36,932 bases of DNA from HGM04593 sp045644465 (GTDB lineage: Bacteria > Bacteroidota > Bacteroidia > Bacteroidales > Bacteroidaceae), in the NCBI GenBank assembly GCA_045644465.1, contig JAZRGV010000024.1:1-36932 (forward strand), given 5' to 3'. Made by a program: the position numbers and the translations under genes. Shown in pieces: positions 25,810 through 33,729 of this stretch; the stretch's first letter is position 1, and each line of letters opens with the position of its first letter. The notes beneath the pieces are model-generated. The model was not told the DNA's origin. It did not search any database and saw nothing but the letters and a program-made list of their open reading frames with translations.

Positions 25810-26228
25810 AGCCAAGCAGGAAATGCTACACCCATATCGTGAGCTACAGCCTTTATTGCATTCTTGTTCTGCAACTGTGCCAAAGTGCAGTTATAAGGTG
25901 CATTCATCAACACACTGCGTGCCTGCTGTATATTAGTCACATCAGGGTAATTTTGAACATCTGTTTCTTTGGTGTTCTCCACCGCTTCGTCACCCGTCTC
26001 GTTTATAATCTCTACTCTTCCCCGCTTTATCTCTCCATTACGGAATATTTCGCTACTCTCGATAGCCTTCTGGAAGAGGGCATTTTCAGTAACATAATGT
26101 GCCGGATATACACCTGTCGAATTAATTGAGCCACCCGAGAATTCAATACGCACCAACGCCTTGCCGATGCGGAAATAACAGTTACGTTCAATCTGTCCGT
26201 GAATCTCATATGTAATTCTCTTCTTCAT
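25806..26228 (-). CDS. Small phage structural protein of unknown role (140 aa)
   Basis: The gene sits directly after the capsid gene. The N-terminal part is strand-rich (ERNCYFRIGKALVRIEFSGG, then YPAHYVTENALFQKAIESS), and a polar linker (NETGDEAVENTKETD) joins it to a C-terminal helix pair around SVLMNAPYNCTLAQLQNKNAIKAVAHD, which resembles small HeH/LEM-like helix-extension-helix modules. Such two-part proteins often decorate or complete phage heads. Its stop is coupled to the next gene by an ATGA overlap. Confidence 0.5.
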   Translation of the reverse strand: MKKRITYEIHGQIERNCYFRIGKALVRIEFSGGSINSTGVYPAHYVTENALFQKAIESSEIFRNGEIKRGRVEIINETGDEAVENTKETDVQNYPDVTNIQQARSVLMNAPYNCTLAQLQNKNAIKAVAHDMGVAFPAWL

Positions 26229-26259
26229 AATTTTTCTGTTTTATAAATTCTACAAAAGA

Positions 26260-26293
26260 TACCCGGCCCGTATATATATACCGGTTCCGGGTA
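26260..26293 (-). terminator. Hairpin after the capsid gene (terminator or attenuator)
   Basis: Arms TACCCGG (26260-26266) and CCGGGTA (26287-26293) enclose a 20-nt loop that itself contains the 12-nt palindrome GTATATATATAC (26270-26281). On the minus strand it lies 20 nt after the capsid stop and is followed by TCTTTTG. It may trim expression of the genes downstream of the capsid gene. Confidence 0.5.
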
Positions 26294-26313
26294 CCGTTTT
26301 CAATATTTACCTG

Positions 26314-27933
26314 TTACACAAGTATCTCGCCTGTATATTCAACCCAGGTATTGCCATTGAATGCTACAACGCTGCCTGCGCTATACCATTTCTTTGACAC
26401 ACCATTAACATCGTGATTAACATCGGCTGTAAGTATCACCACATCGTTGATGTTAGGCGACTCGGGCAATGTTGCAGAGCTTGTAACGCGCGATGCACCC
26501 GGGATATCACTCTCTGCAGCTGCACCGTTAACCCAGATATGAGAATAACCCTTAAGACACAAGCAGTCGATAGTCATCACAACTTCGCGCTTTGCCTCCT
26601 CGCCATCAACATTCTCGGTTTTGGCATCCTCGTTCTTCATATAATAGCGCACAAGACCATTCTCATCGATGAGACCACCGCAATGGGCATATCCAAGCGC
26701 ATCGAGTGTAGGATCGTGAATAAGGTCGATGTCGCCAAACACTGTATGAATCTTGGTACACTCAATACCGAACACCTTATCACCGGTTACACTTATGTTC
26801 TTGTGAAGTGTAAGGTCAATCTTCTGAATGTCATTCAGCAGTTGCTTACCCAAGAGCCATATAGCCTTCTTGGTGCAGTTGAAGCCTGTAAACTTCACCA
26901 TTGAGAGGTTTATCAAATCGGCAAAAGTGATGTTCGACGACAGGTCGTACTGGCGCTTGAACTGCCAACGGATACCCTTTGAGAAGTAATCCCACTGATA
27001 ACCCATGGCATTATCCATTGCCTGCACCTTGAACTTACCGGGCTGTCCCACCCAGGCTGTACGGCAACTCTCGAGACGGAACTGGCGCAACACAGCCTCG
27101 GCTATCTGTGCTTCACTGAACTGGATACGTTTCTTCTGTGCTGCGAAATAATCACTGACAATGCTGTTGCATAGCTGTTTCTGCAAATACATACGCTCGG
27201 GCACAGGTACAATGGTTGAAGGTGCGATGAACTTCTGTGTCTCGTAGGCCGCCGATGATAGCAAAATCACCTCAGTGCCTACAGGAATAGTAGGTACATA
27301 GCAGTAATCATCGGTAGCATTTACTTTTGGACCATTCACAGCCATGGCGATAGGTGCTTCGGTTGTGCTGTTCTTGCCCACAAAGAAGAGCATAAGATCC
27401 ACACCATGAAGCTCTATCTGACCTGTAGGGTCGTAGCCGTTGACACCCTTGCATATTGCAGTGTAATACTCCTGGAAGATTTTTCTTTCTCCGGTTGTAG
27501 AGAAAGGAATTTCGGCACGTGTAGCCTTTATACCTGTGTATGTCTCATTGGTATATGCCTTTGAGCGTTTGTCGTCGATAAGATAATGATCGACCTCAAA
27601 AGAACTTACGCGCACCTGACGGTGTATCTTGCGTTTGATTGTGTCGATAACGCTCTCATCGCTTGCAATACCCACAATCTGGTCATCCACATCGGCATCA
27701 ATGAGATTTGCGGCCATTTCGCTTGCATTTGAAATTGTTGTAGCCTCACCGTTGCCCTGTGTAGGCAAGCCACCTATACCATTGGCAGGCTTTGGAGTAC
27801 CCACCGGCACCACGTTCACTCCGGCCATTAATGTGCCCATCACCACTTCACCAAAGAGGTAACAGAGAACAGCTACCAAAAAAAGAATTACGAACAAGGG
27901 GTTCTCCTTCAAAAAATTAATGATTTTTTTCAT
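26314..27933 (-). CDS. HK97-type major capsid protein with N-terminal membrane helix
   Basis: 539 residues. The C-terminal half shows the pattern of Bacteroidetes phage capsid proteins: VFGIECTKIHTVFGDIDLIHD, then LGYAHCGGLIDENGLVRYYMK, the edge-strand and P-domain region of HK97-fold proteins. The middle has LESCRTAWVGQPGKFKV. Two oddities stand out. Residues 12-35 (LFVILFLVAVLCYLFGEVV) form a clear membrane helix, unusual for a capsid protein. A C-terminal extension of about 60-70 residues (ending VVAFNGNTWVEYTGEILV) looks like an added surface beta domain. The gene lies 53 nt after the scaffold-like gene; no separate head protease gene is present. Confidence 0.75.
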   Translation of the reverse strand: MKKIINFLKENPLFVILFLVAVLCYLFGEVVMGTLMAGVNVVPVGTPKPANGIGGLPTQGNGEATTISNASEMAANLIDADVDDQIVGIASDESVIDTIKRKIHRQVRVSSFEVDHYLIDDKRSKAYTNETYTGIKATRAEIPFSTTGERKIFQEYYTAICKGVNGYDPTGQIELHGVDLMLFFVGKNSTTEAPIAMAVNGPKVNATDDYCYVPTIPVGTEVILLSSAAYETQKFIAPSTIVPVPERMYLQKQLCNSIVSDYFAAQKKRIQFSEAQIAEAVLRQFRLESCRTAWVGQPGKFKVQAMDNAMGYQWDYFSKGIRWQFKRQYDLSSNITFADLINLSMVKFTGFNCTKKAIWLLGKQLLNDIQKIDLTLHKNISVTGDKVFGIECTKIHTVFGDIDLIHDPTLDALGYAHCGGLIDENGLVRYYMKNEDAKTENVDGEEAKREVVMTIDCLCLKGYSHIWVNGAAAESDIPGASRVTSSATLPESPNINDVVILTADVNHDVNGVSKKWYSAGSVVAFNGNTWVEYTGEILV

Positions 27934-27986
27934 AATAAAAATTTAAGAATTAATAAATAGATTGATTATAAACGACTTATTAGTTT

Positions 27987-28769
27987 TTAAGCATTCAAAG
28001 CCTTGTCGATAAGCGAGTTACGTCGGCGTTTCACCTCGGTGTCAGGAGCCACACTATTCATACCTTTGGGCAATCCGTCGCCATACTCCTCTTTCATACG
28101 TTGTATGTTTGTGTTACGCCCCTTTATGTCACCAGCCGCAAAGGCATCTTCAACATCCTTCTCATAGGTTAAGGCATGGTCGAGAGCCACACACACATCG
28201 GTTGAATATTTGCCGGCAAGTATTGGAAAGACAAGTGTCTCCCATACCTTATCCATAAAATCAGATGCGTCATATCCCTTTTCCTTGCAAAACTCCTCTA
28301 TTGCAGGAATACTGTCCGAGAGATTCTTCTCATATTCGCGACGGTCGTTGGCAAGACGCATAAGTTCCTCTTTTCGCTCTTCATCGGCCATCATCATCTC
28401 CTCAAATTCCGGGCTATTCTCATCGACCGTCATAAACGAATTGCCAAAGTAACGTACCATTGCACTATGCGCATTTCGTTTACCACCTATGACATCCATA
28501 AGCATCTGTGCCAGTCGGGGGTCGCGTTCAAGAGCTTCGGCTAGTTTGTCGTTCTGCTCCTTATTTACTTTAAGATGCTGGAGCAACAAATCCTGTGAAA
28601 ATTTGTCGGTGATATCGAAATCATCACCAAAGAACCTCTTCAGTTCCCCTTCAAGTTCAGAATAGCGGTTCTCACCATCCAATGGTTGCAAAGCGCTGTT
28701 CTGCTCCTCGTTGGTTACAGCAGGAATATCCTCTGTAACATTGTTCACGTTTTTCAAATTCTTTTCCAT
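27987..28769 (-). CDS. Scaffold-like protein
   Basis: 260 residues, acidic and largely helical, immediately upstream of the capsid gene, where phage scaffolds are encoded. It has heptad-rich stretches (LLQHLKVNKEQNDKLAEALERD, about 63-84, and ADEERKEELMRLANDRREYEKNL, about 129-151) and a basic C-terminal tail (KRRRNSLIDKALNA), typical of scaffolds that bind capsid protein through a positively charged end. The opening 35 residues are disordered-looking. It is the first gene of the minus-strand structural operon. Confidence 0.6.
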   Translation of the reverse strand: MEKNLKNVNNVTEDIPAVTNEEQNSALQPLDGENRYSELEGELKRFFGDDFDITDKFSQDLLLQHLKVNKEQNDKLAEALERDPRLAQMLMDVIGGKRNAHSAMVRYFGNSFMTVDENSPEFEEMMMADEERKEELMRLANDRREYEKNLSDSIPAIEEFCKEKGYDASDFMDKVWETLVFPILAGKYSTDVCVALDHALTYEKDVEDAFAAGDIKGRNTNIQRMKEEYGDGLPKGMNSVAPDTEVKRRRNSLIDKALNA

Positions 28770-28951
28770 AGTTTATTATTTTTTCGACGGCAAAGAAACA
28801 ACGCGAACCACTCCACGAGGTTGCTGAAATGACATTTTGAGAAATAAAGAGTGTCCGTTTTGGGCAAACGCCTATTCCTGATATTCAAAATCAAAGAACT
28901 TGTTTTTATTTTCCAAGATGTTAAAAACTTAATGGTAAAACAGCAAACAAT

Positions 28952-28975
28952 TAGCCGTTTTTGGCTATATTTTTG
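28952..28975 (+). promoter_or_regulatory. Promoter and operator of the packaging/integrase operon
   Basis: The palindrome TAGCC-GTTTTT-GGCTA (28952-28967) directly abuts a TATTTTTG -7 box (28968-28975), 17 nt before the ATG at 28992. It shares its arms and 6-nt spacing with the operator at 20665-20680, and the 12-mer TTTTTGGCTATA (28958-28969) also occurs at 20702-20713. Repressor bound here would cover the promoter. Confidence 0.6.
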
Positions 28976-28991
28976 CAGCAAAAAAAAGCAA

Positions 28992-29420
28992 ATGAAAAAC
29001 ACTATCAATTATTCGGTACGCGAGATGCGCAAACACGATGTAGTCAACAGTTTCTATGAATCGTACAAAAAACTCAAGAAAAGCAAACCATTCGCAACAC
29101 TTAACGAAGTAATAGAATACGCAGTAAAAAGCGAGGCACCGCGTTTCTATGTTACATTCGAGAACGCACGTCGCTTCATTTCATTGCTATCGCGCAAGAA
29201 GAAACTTCCTATTGTAAATGAGAACAAGCTCGAGATGTACAAAGAGATATACCGCCGATACATCAAACAGGTAAAAGACAGCAACAAGCGTTATAAATAC
29301 CTTATCCTTGAAAAGATTATAGAAGAGCCGGCCCCATCGTTCTATCTCGAAGAGGAGACATTCAGGGGCATCATTTACAAGACACTGCGTAACCGTAACA
29401 AAAATTTCGCAATGAATTAG
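28992..29420 (+). CDS. Small basic protein with two APxFY repeats, possible small terminase
   Basis: 142 residues starting at the ATG at 28992. The product is strongly basic and helical. It contains an internal duplication: residues 49-63 (APRFYVTFENARRFI) and 114-128 (APSFYLEEETFRGII) match at A-P-x-F-Y, then E and R-x-x-I. Between them lies a Tyr/Lys-rich stretch (MYKEIYRRYIKQVK). As first gene of the operon that encodes terminase large subunit, and a basic DNA-binding-like protein, it is a candidate small terminase; that is inference. It is transcribed from the operator-controlled promoter 17 nt upstream. Confidence 0.65.
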   Translation: MKNTINYSVREMRKHDVVNSFYESYKKLKKSKPFATLNEVIEYAVKSEAPRFYVTFENARRFISLLSRKKKLPIVNENKLEMYKEIYRRYIKQVKDSNKRYKYLILEKIIEEPAPSFYLEEETFRGIIYKTLRNRNKNFAMN

Positions 29421-29436
29421 CAATAAAACAATTAGT

Positions 29437-29910
29437 ATGAAAGAGATACAATTCAGCATAAGAGATATTAAATTATATGAAAGGTTCAGGGCAGAAAGCG
29501 GTTATGGTGCACACATAAAAGCCACAGCAGGCCAACCCGACAATTTGGTGGCATTGACAATTGCCACCGACGAAGAAAATGGCATCATTGACGAATATAT
29601 ACAGGTGGCAATAAACGAGTGTATAGTAACAACAAGCCGTTACCTTGCTCAATGCAACGTAAGCCATGAGAACGACAACGAAGCCAACGGATACAAGATA
29701 CACAATTTCAGTCTTTCACTACCCCACAATTACCCCGAGACGCACATCATCTCACTTGAAAATGTTATGATGGATTTTATATGCAACAGAACTCTTCAGC
29801 AGTGGTATGCTCTGGTAAGATCAGACGATGCAAACACAGTAGCCATTAAGGCACAGTCGGCTATGGCATTGATGCGCGACATACTTTCCATACGCAACAA
29901 ACCACTTTAA
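29437..29910 (+). CDS. Small phage protein, paralogue of the next gene (157 aa)
   Basis: The gene begins 16 nt after the small basic gene. The centre contains strand-like segments (LVALTIATDEENGIIDEYIQVA). The C-terminal half is helical, with YPETHIISLENVMMDFICNRTLQQWYALVRSDD, whose spacing of Tyr-Pro, Phe-x-x-(N) and (Q)-W matches the corresponding part of the neighbouring 158-residue protein (AYPEHLLPMLRQSISDYFVNEAIMQWLLVRR). The two probably arose by duplication and may form a hetero-oligomer. Function is unknown; head-tail joining or terminase assistance would fit its location. Confidence 0.6.
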   Translation: MKEIQFSIRDIKLYERFRAESGYGAHIKATAGQPDNLVALTIATDEENGIIDEYIQVAINECIVTTSRYLAQCNVSHENDNEANGYKIHNFSLSLPHNYPETHIISLENVMMDFICNRTLQQWYALVRSDDANTVAIKAQSAMALMRDILSIRNKPL

Positions 29911-29921
29911 AATCTATTACT

Positions 29922-30398
29922 ATGAAAAACACAATAACAATTAAGAGAGACGAACTGCAACAGCAGATTGATTTAAGAAACTATTATATGGGAGAGTCGG
30001 CAAAACGCAAAGATATTGATGCCGCCACCATGCAAAGTAGCAAAGACGATGAAGAACTGCTTTATATGTTCATAAGAAGAGCATGTAACGAGCTGGTTAC
30101 TGCTGTTGCTCTTCGTTTCCCTTATATTTCGGGCAATGTAGGTAACGACACCATAGATATCTCATTCGAAACAGAAAGCGCATACCCCGAACATCTGTTG
30201 CCAATGCTCCGTCAAAGCATATCCGACTACTTTGTTAACGAAGCCATAATGCAATGGCTTCTTGTACGTCGCCCCGAGATGGCACAAAGCTACATATCGT
30301 TGCGTACATCTCTTTACAGCAATGTACAACATCTTTTTGCAAAGATATACAGCCGCAAGAAACTACGTCGTCGCGCCACAAACCTTGCCGGAATATAA
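29922..30398 (+). CDS. Small phage protein, paralogue of the previous gene (158 aa)
   Basis: The gene follows its paralogue by 11 nt and precedes the terminase by 22 nt. The N-terminus is charged (ITIKRDELQQQIDLRNYYMGES), the middle helical (LLYMFIRRACNELVTAVALRF), and a strand (DTIDISFETESAYPEHLLPM) leads to the shared C-terminal helix. The tail is very basic (YSRKKLRRRATNLAGI), suggesting nucleic-acid contact. No enzyme motif is visible. Confidence 0.6.
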   Translation: MKNTITIKRDELQQQIDLRNYYMGESAKRKDIDAATMQSSKDDEELLYMFIRRACNELVTAVALRFPYISGNVGNDTIDISFETESAYPEHLLPMLRQSISDYFVNEAIMQWLLVRRPEMAQSYISLRTSLYSNVQHLFAKIYSRKKLRRRATNLAGI

Positions 30399-30420
30399 TA
30401 AACATACAATAAGTTCATAT

Positions 30421-32409
30421 ATGAATAAAGAAGAAATCATAGAAAAGAACAAGGAACGGCTGGGAGCAATCTCAGCCGTTTATAATCCCATAACAGGCGA
30501 AGGCTCTACATCCGTTCCACGCAGGTGGATAAGTCTCGAAGGCTTTCCCATAGAGAACATAAACCTGCCAACCAGTATGCTCGACGAAGAGTTCGTGCAG
30601 CAGCTTATAGAACTTGGTGCAACAGGCTACCTGCGCGAAGTAACACACCAGGAGCCCAATAGCAGAAACATCATAAAGCTATGGCTTAACTTTTGCCTGT
30701 TAAGGATAAAACACGACTTTGAATATTGGGCAAGAAGCATGACTACAATATCGGACAAAGGCAAAGGACGCGACACACCCTTCACTCTTAACCGTCCGCA
30801 ACGCATATACCTCAAAGCCATGGAACAGCTACGCCTGAGCGATAAGCCTATTGACATCATACTGTGCAAGGCACGTCAATGGGGTGGCTCCACGCTGACA
30901 CAGCTTTATATGTTGTGGATACAGCTTGTACACAAACGCAATTGGAACAGCGTTATCTGTGGCGACATAGAGAAACAATCCTCCATTGTTGCAGGCATGC
31001 TCGCCAAGGTAATCTCGCGCTACCCCACGTGGGCAACAGGCGGTAAACAACTTACAACAACCCCCTATCAAGGAGCTCAAAAGACACGCGTCATCAACTG
31101 GAGCAACAGCCGCTACTCGCTTGGCTCGGCACAGAAGCCCGACTCACTGCGAAGCGAAGACATCAGTATGGCCCATCTAACCGAGGTGGGCCTTTGGAAA
31201 GCCACACGTGGGCGCAAGCCCGAAGACCTTGTGCAGTCAATCTTCGGTGCAATAGCAAGCGGTGCATATACTATGAAAGTTATAGAATCGACAGCCAAAG
31301 GTGTAGGCAACTTCTTCCACCGCACGTGGATAGATGCTACAGAACATCGCAACAACTTCACCCCCGTCTTTATTCCCTGGTTCAGCATCGACCTGTATAG
31401 CAAGCCCATAAAAGAGAGCGACTACAGCACATTCATAGAGAGTATGGACGATTATGAGAAAGAGCTCTTTAACCTTGGTGCAACCCTTGAAGCAATAGCA
31501 TGGTACCGCGACAAACGACGCGAGATGCCCGATGAATGGCGGCTCTTCTCAGAGTTTCCCTCAACAGCCGCCGAAGCATTCCAGAGCACAGGCCGCCGCG
31601 TGTTCCGCACCACATACGTAAACGACGCAAGAAGCAACTGCGTGCCACCGCAATTCGTAGGAGACATTGTTGAGCAAAACGACGGAAGAAGCAGGTTTGT
31701 TGCAAGCCAGCCGGGAGAGGACAAAGGCGAGGACCTGCTACACGTATGGATTATGCCCGACAAAGAACAGCACCTGCGCGACCGGTATATTGTAACTGTA
31801 GATGTGGGCGGAACGAGCAATAAAGCCGATTATTCATGTATATTAGTAGCCGACCGCATAGCAATGCTCGACGGAGGAGTACCCGAGATTGTTGCATGCT
31901 GGCATGGACATATAGAACACGACAAACTCGCCTGGAAAGCAATGGAAATAGCACGCGCCTATGACAATGCCCTGCTTGTCATTGAGGCCAACACCCTTGA
32001 AACCGAAGGCACCGAAGGAAATAACTTTGAGTACATACTCAACGAGATATCGGGCAAATACAGCAACTTGTATTGCCGCACATCGGTGCAGGATATTAAA
32101 CAAGGCCGGCCGCGCCGCTGGGGATTTCACACCAACAGTTCCACCAAGCCAATGGTGATAAATTTCCTTATCAAAGCCTTGCGCGACGGGCTTTACATAG
32201 AACGTTGCCTCGAGACCACCTACGAGCTCGACCTCTACGAATACAAAGAGAACGGCAAAGAGATGGGTGCCATTGAAGGAAACCACGACGACCGAGTGAT
32301 GGCGACAGCCATACTTATATGGATTTGCTACAATCATCCGTTACCTATAAATATAAATAACAGCCACAGCATACGCAAGAGAAAAATCATAAGTGAAGCA
32401 AGTTTATAA
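30421..32409 (+). CDS. Terminase large subunit
   Basis: 662 residues from the ATG at 30421; an earlier in-frame start at 30262 lies inside the preceding gene and is unlikely. The ATPase domain has a Walker A variant KARQWGGST (150-158) and a Walker B strand SMAHLTEVGLW with catalytic E255. The RNase H-like nuclease follows: VTVDVGGTSNKAD with D461, VIEANTLE with E522, and NHDDRVMA with D623/D624. All key residues are present, so packaging motor and nuclease look intact. The enzyme needs a portal ring to dock on, yet no portal gene is seen nearby. Confidence 0.92.
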   Translation: MNKEEIIEKNKERLGAISAVYNPITGEGSTSVPRRWISLEGFPIENINLPTSMLDEEFVQQLIELGATGYLREVTHQEPNSRNIIKLWLNFCLLRIKHDFEYWARSMTTISDKGKGRDTPFTLNRPQRIYLKAMEQLRLSDKPIDIILCKARQWGGSTLTQLYMLWIQLVHKRNWNSVICGDIEKQSSIVAGMLAKVISRYPTWATGGKQLTTTPYQGAQKTRVINWSNSRYSLGSAQKPDSLRSEDISMAHLTEVGLWKATRGRKPEDLVQSIFGAIASGAYTMKVIESTAKGVGNFFHRTWIDATEHRNNFTPVFIPWFSIDLYSKPIKESDYSTFIESMDDYEKELFNLGATLEAIAWYRDKRREMPDEWRLFSEFPSTAAEAFQSTGRRVFRTTYVNDARSNCVPPQFVGDIVEQNDGRSRFVASQPGEDKGEDLLHVWIMPDKEQHLRDRYIVTVDVGGTSNKADYSCILVADRIAMLDGGVPEIVACWHGHIEHDKLAWKAMEIARAYDNALLVIEANTLETEGTEGNNFEYILNEISGKYSNLYCRTSVQDIKQGRPRRWGFHTNSSTKPMVINFLIKALRDGLYIERCLETTYELDLYEYKENGKEMGAIEGNHDDRVMATAILIWICYNHPLPININNSHSIRKRKIISEASL

Positions 32410-32428
32410 AACATAAAACATAAGCACT

Positions 32429-33628
32429 ATGGCAAGTATCAATGTAAAACTACGCCCTTCTACCACCGATGGCAAAGAGGGAACAATCTATTATCAGATA
32501 ATTCACAACAGGGTAATTCGTCAGCAAAGGACGGATTACCATCTTTTTACCCACGAATGGAACGAGAAGAGAAGCACAGTCATCGTCAAGGGCAGCAGGA
32601 GCAACTACCTTCAAACAGTGAAAGAACGTATAGAATGGGACCTGCGGCGTTGGCAAAGCATCATCAGGCAACACGAAAACAAAAGAATAGTATATAGTGC
32701 CGATGATATTATCGATACCTTCCGTAAGACATCGGCCGACCACACACTTTTCAACTTTATGCAAAGTGTGATATCCCAGCTGCAGCTGATAGGCAAAGAA
32801 CGTACAGCCGAGACCTATCACTCCACCCTTAAGAGCATTATAAAATTCCGCCAAGAGCAGGATATCCTATTGGTAGATATCGACTCCGATTTAATGCTTA
32901 TGTATGAAGCCTACCTGCAAAGTAGTGGCATAACAAGGAACAGCATCTCATTCTATATGCGCATACTACGCGCCGTTTATAACCGCGCCGTAGAAAAAGA
33001 ACTTACCGAAAACCGCCACCCCTTTAAACACGTATATACAGGGATAGAAAAAACCGTCAAGCGAGCCATACCCCTTAAAAACATCAAACAGATAAAAAAC
33101 CTGGAGTTGCCTATAAAATCAGCTTTGGATTTTGCACGCGACATATTTCTCTTCTCGTTCTACACACGCGGAATGTCATTCATTGATATAGCATTCCTCA
33201 AAAAGAAAGACCTCGCAAACGGCATTCTCTGCTACCGTCGTCGCAAAACAGGCCAGCAGCTTTTTATACGCTGGGAAAAATGCATGCAGGATATTCTTGA
33301 CAAATACAAGGAGAACGACGACAGCCCCTATATGCTACCAATCATCAACCCGCAGGAGAAACAGGAGCGCAAACAATATAAGAACGTACTCTATCGCATC
33401 AACAAATCGCTCAAAGATATTGGACAGTTGATAAAGCTCCCCATACCACTCACAATGTATGTAGCCCGTCATTCATGGGCAAGCGCAGCCCGAAGTAAAA
33501 ACATACCAATATCGGTTATCAGTGAAGGTATGGGGCACGACTCCGAGAAAACAACACAAATATACCTTGCTTCGCTCGACACCGCCGTTGTTGACAGGGC
33601 AAACAGAATAATTTTAAAAGACCTATAA
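32429..33628 (+). CDS. Tyrosine recombinase (phage-type integrase)
   Basis: 399 residues: an N-terminal arm-binding domain (about 1-90), a SAM-like core-binding domain (about 100-205) and a catalytic domain. Catalytic residues are R247 (FYTRGMS), K273 (RRRKTGQ), R347 (VARHSW), H370 (EGMGH) and the nucleophile Y379 (TQIYLAS). As in many Bacteroidetes recombinases, the usual histidine of HxxR is replaced (MYVAR). It ends with a terminator and starts 19 nt after the terminase, so it is expressed with the packaging genes. It would catalyse integration and excision of the element. Confidence 0.92.
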   Translation: MASINVKLRPSTTDGKEGTIYYQIIHNRVIRQQRTDYHLFTHEWNEKRSTVIVKGSRSNYLQTVKERIEWDLRRWQSIIRQHENKRIVYSADDIIDTFRKTSADHTLFNFMQSVISQLQLIGKERTAETYHSTLKSIIKFRQEQDILLVDIDSDLMLMYEAYLQSSGITRNSISFYMRILRAVYNRAVEKELTENRHPFKHVYTGIEKTVKRAIPLKNIKQIKNLELPIKSALDFARDIFLFSFYTRGMSFIDIAFLKKKDLANGILCYRRRKTGQQLFIRWEKCMQDILDKYKENDDSPYMLPIINPQEKQERKQYKNVLYRINKSLKDIGQLIKLPIPLTMYVARHSWASAARSKNIPISVISEGMGHDSEKTTQIYLASLDTAVVDRANRIILKDL

Positions 33629-33640
33629 AAGTAATAGAAG

Positions 33641-33676
33641 AATAGGCACCCCGACGTAAAAACCGGAGTGCCTATT
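33641..33676 (+). terminator. Terminator after the integrase
   Basis: A 9-bp stem (AATAGGCAC with GTGCCTATT), one C/A mismatch, and a further CCG/CGG, starting 12 nt after the integrase stop. The A-rich flank on the left and ATGTTAT on the right make it a moderate terminator. Confidence 0.7.
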
Positions 33677-33729
33677 ATGTTATGCATAAAATCAATACTG
33701 TATTTATTTAAAGCTATTACAACAATGCC

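Larger units (their letters stand above)
19932..33628. mobile_element. Compact phage-like integrative element (minimal prophage or satellite)
   Basis: The span runs from the S24 repressor to the tyrosine integrase, about 13.7 kb; the exact ends are not established. It contains repressor, scaffold, HK97-type capsid, adaptor-like, nozzle-like, holin and spanin-like genes (minus strand) and small proteins, terminase and integrase (plus strand). Genes are tightly packed, often overlapping, with no frameshifts or stops seen. No portal, endolysin, head protease, tape measure, replication or host-recognition gene is recognisable. The flanks are chromosomal (ATP synthase on the left; probably the leucine-rich-repeat gene on the right). 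I saw no convincing terminal direct repeat. Confidence 0.75.

Noticed and set aside
30262..30420. Terminase start at 30262
   Set aside because: It would overlap most of the C-terminal part of the upstream 158-residue gene; the ATG at 30421 lies cleanly after that gene's stop.
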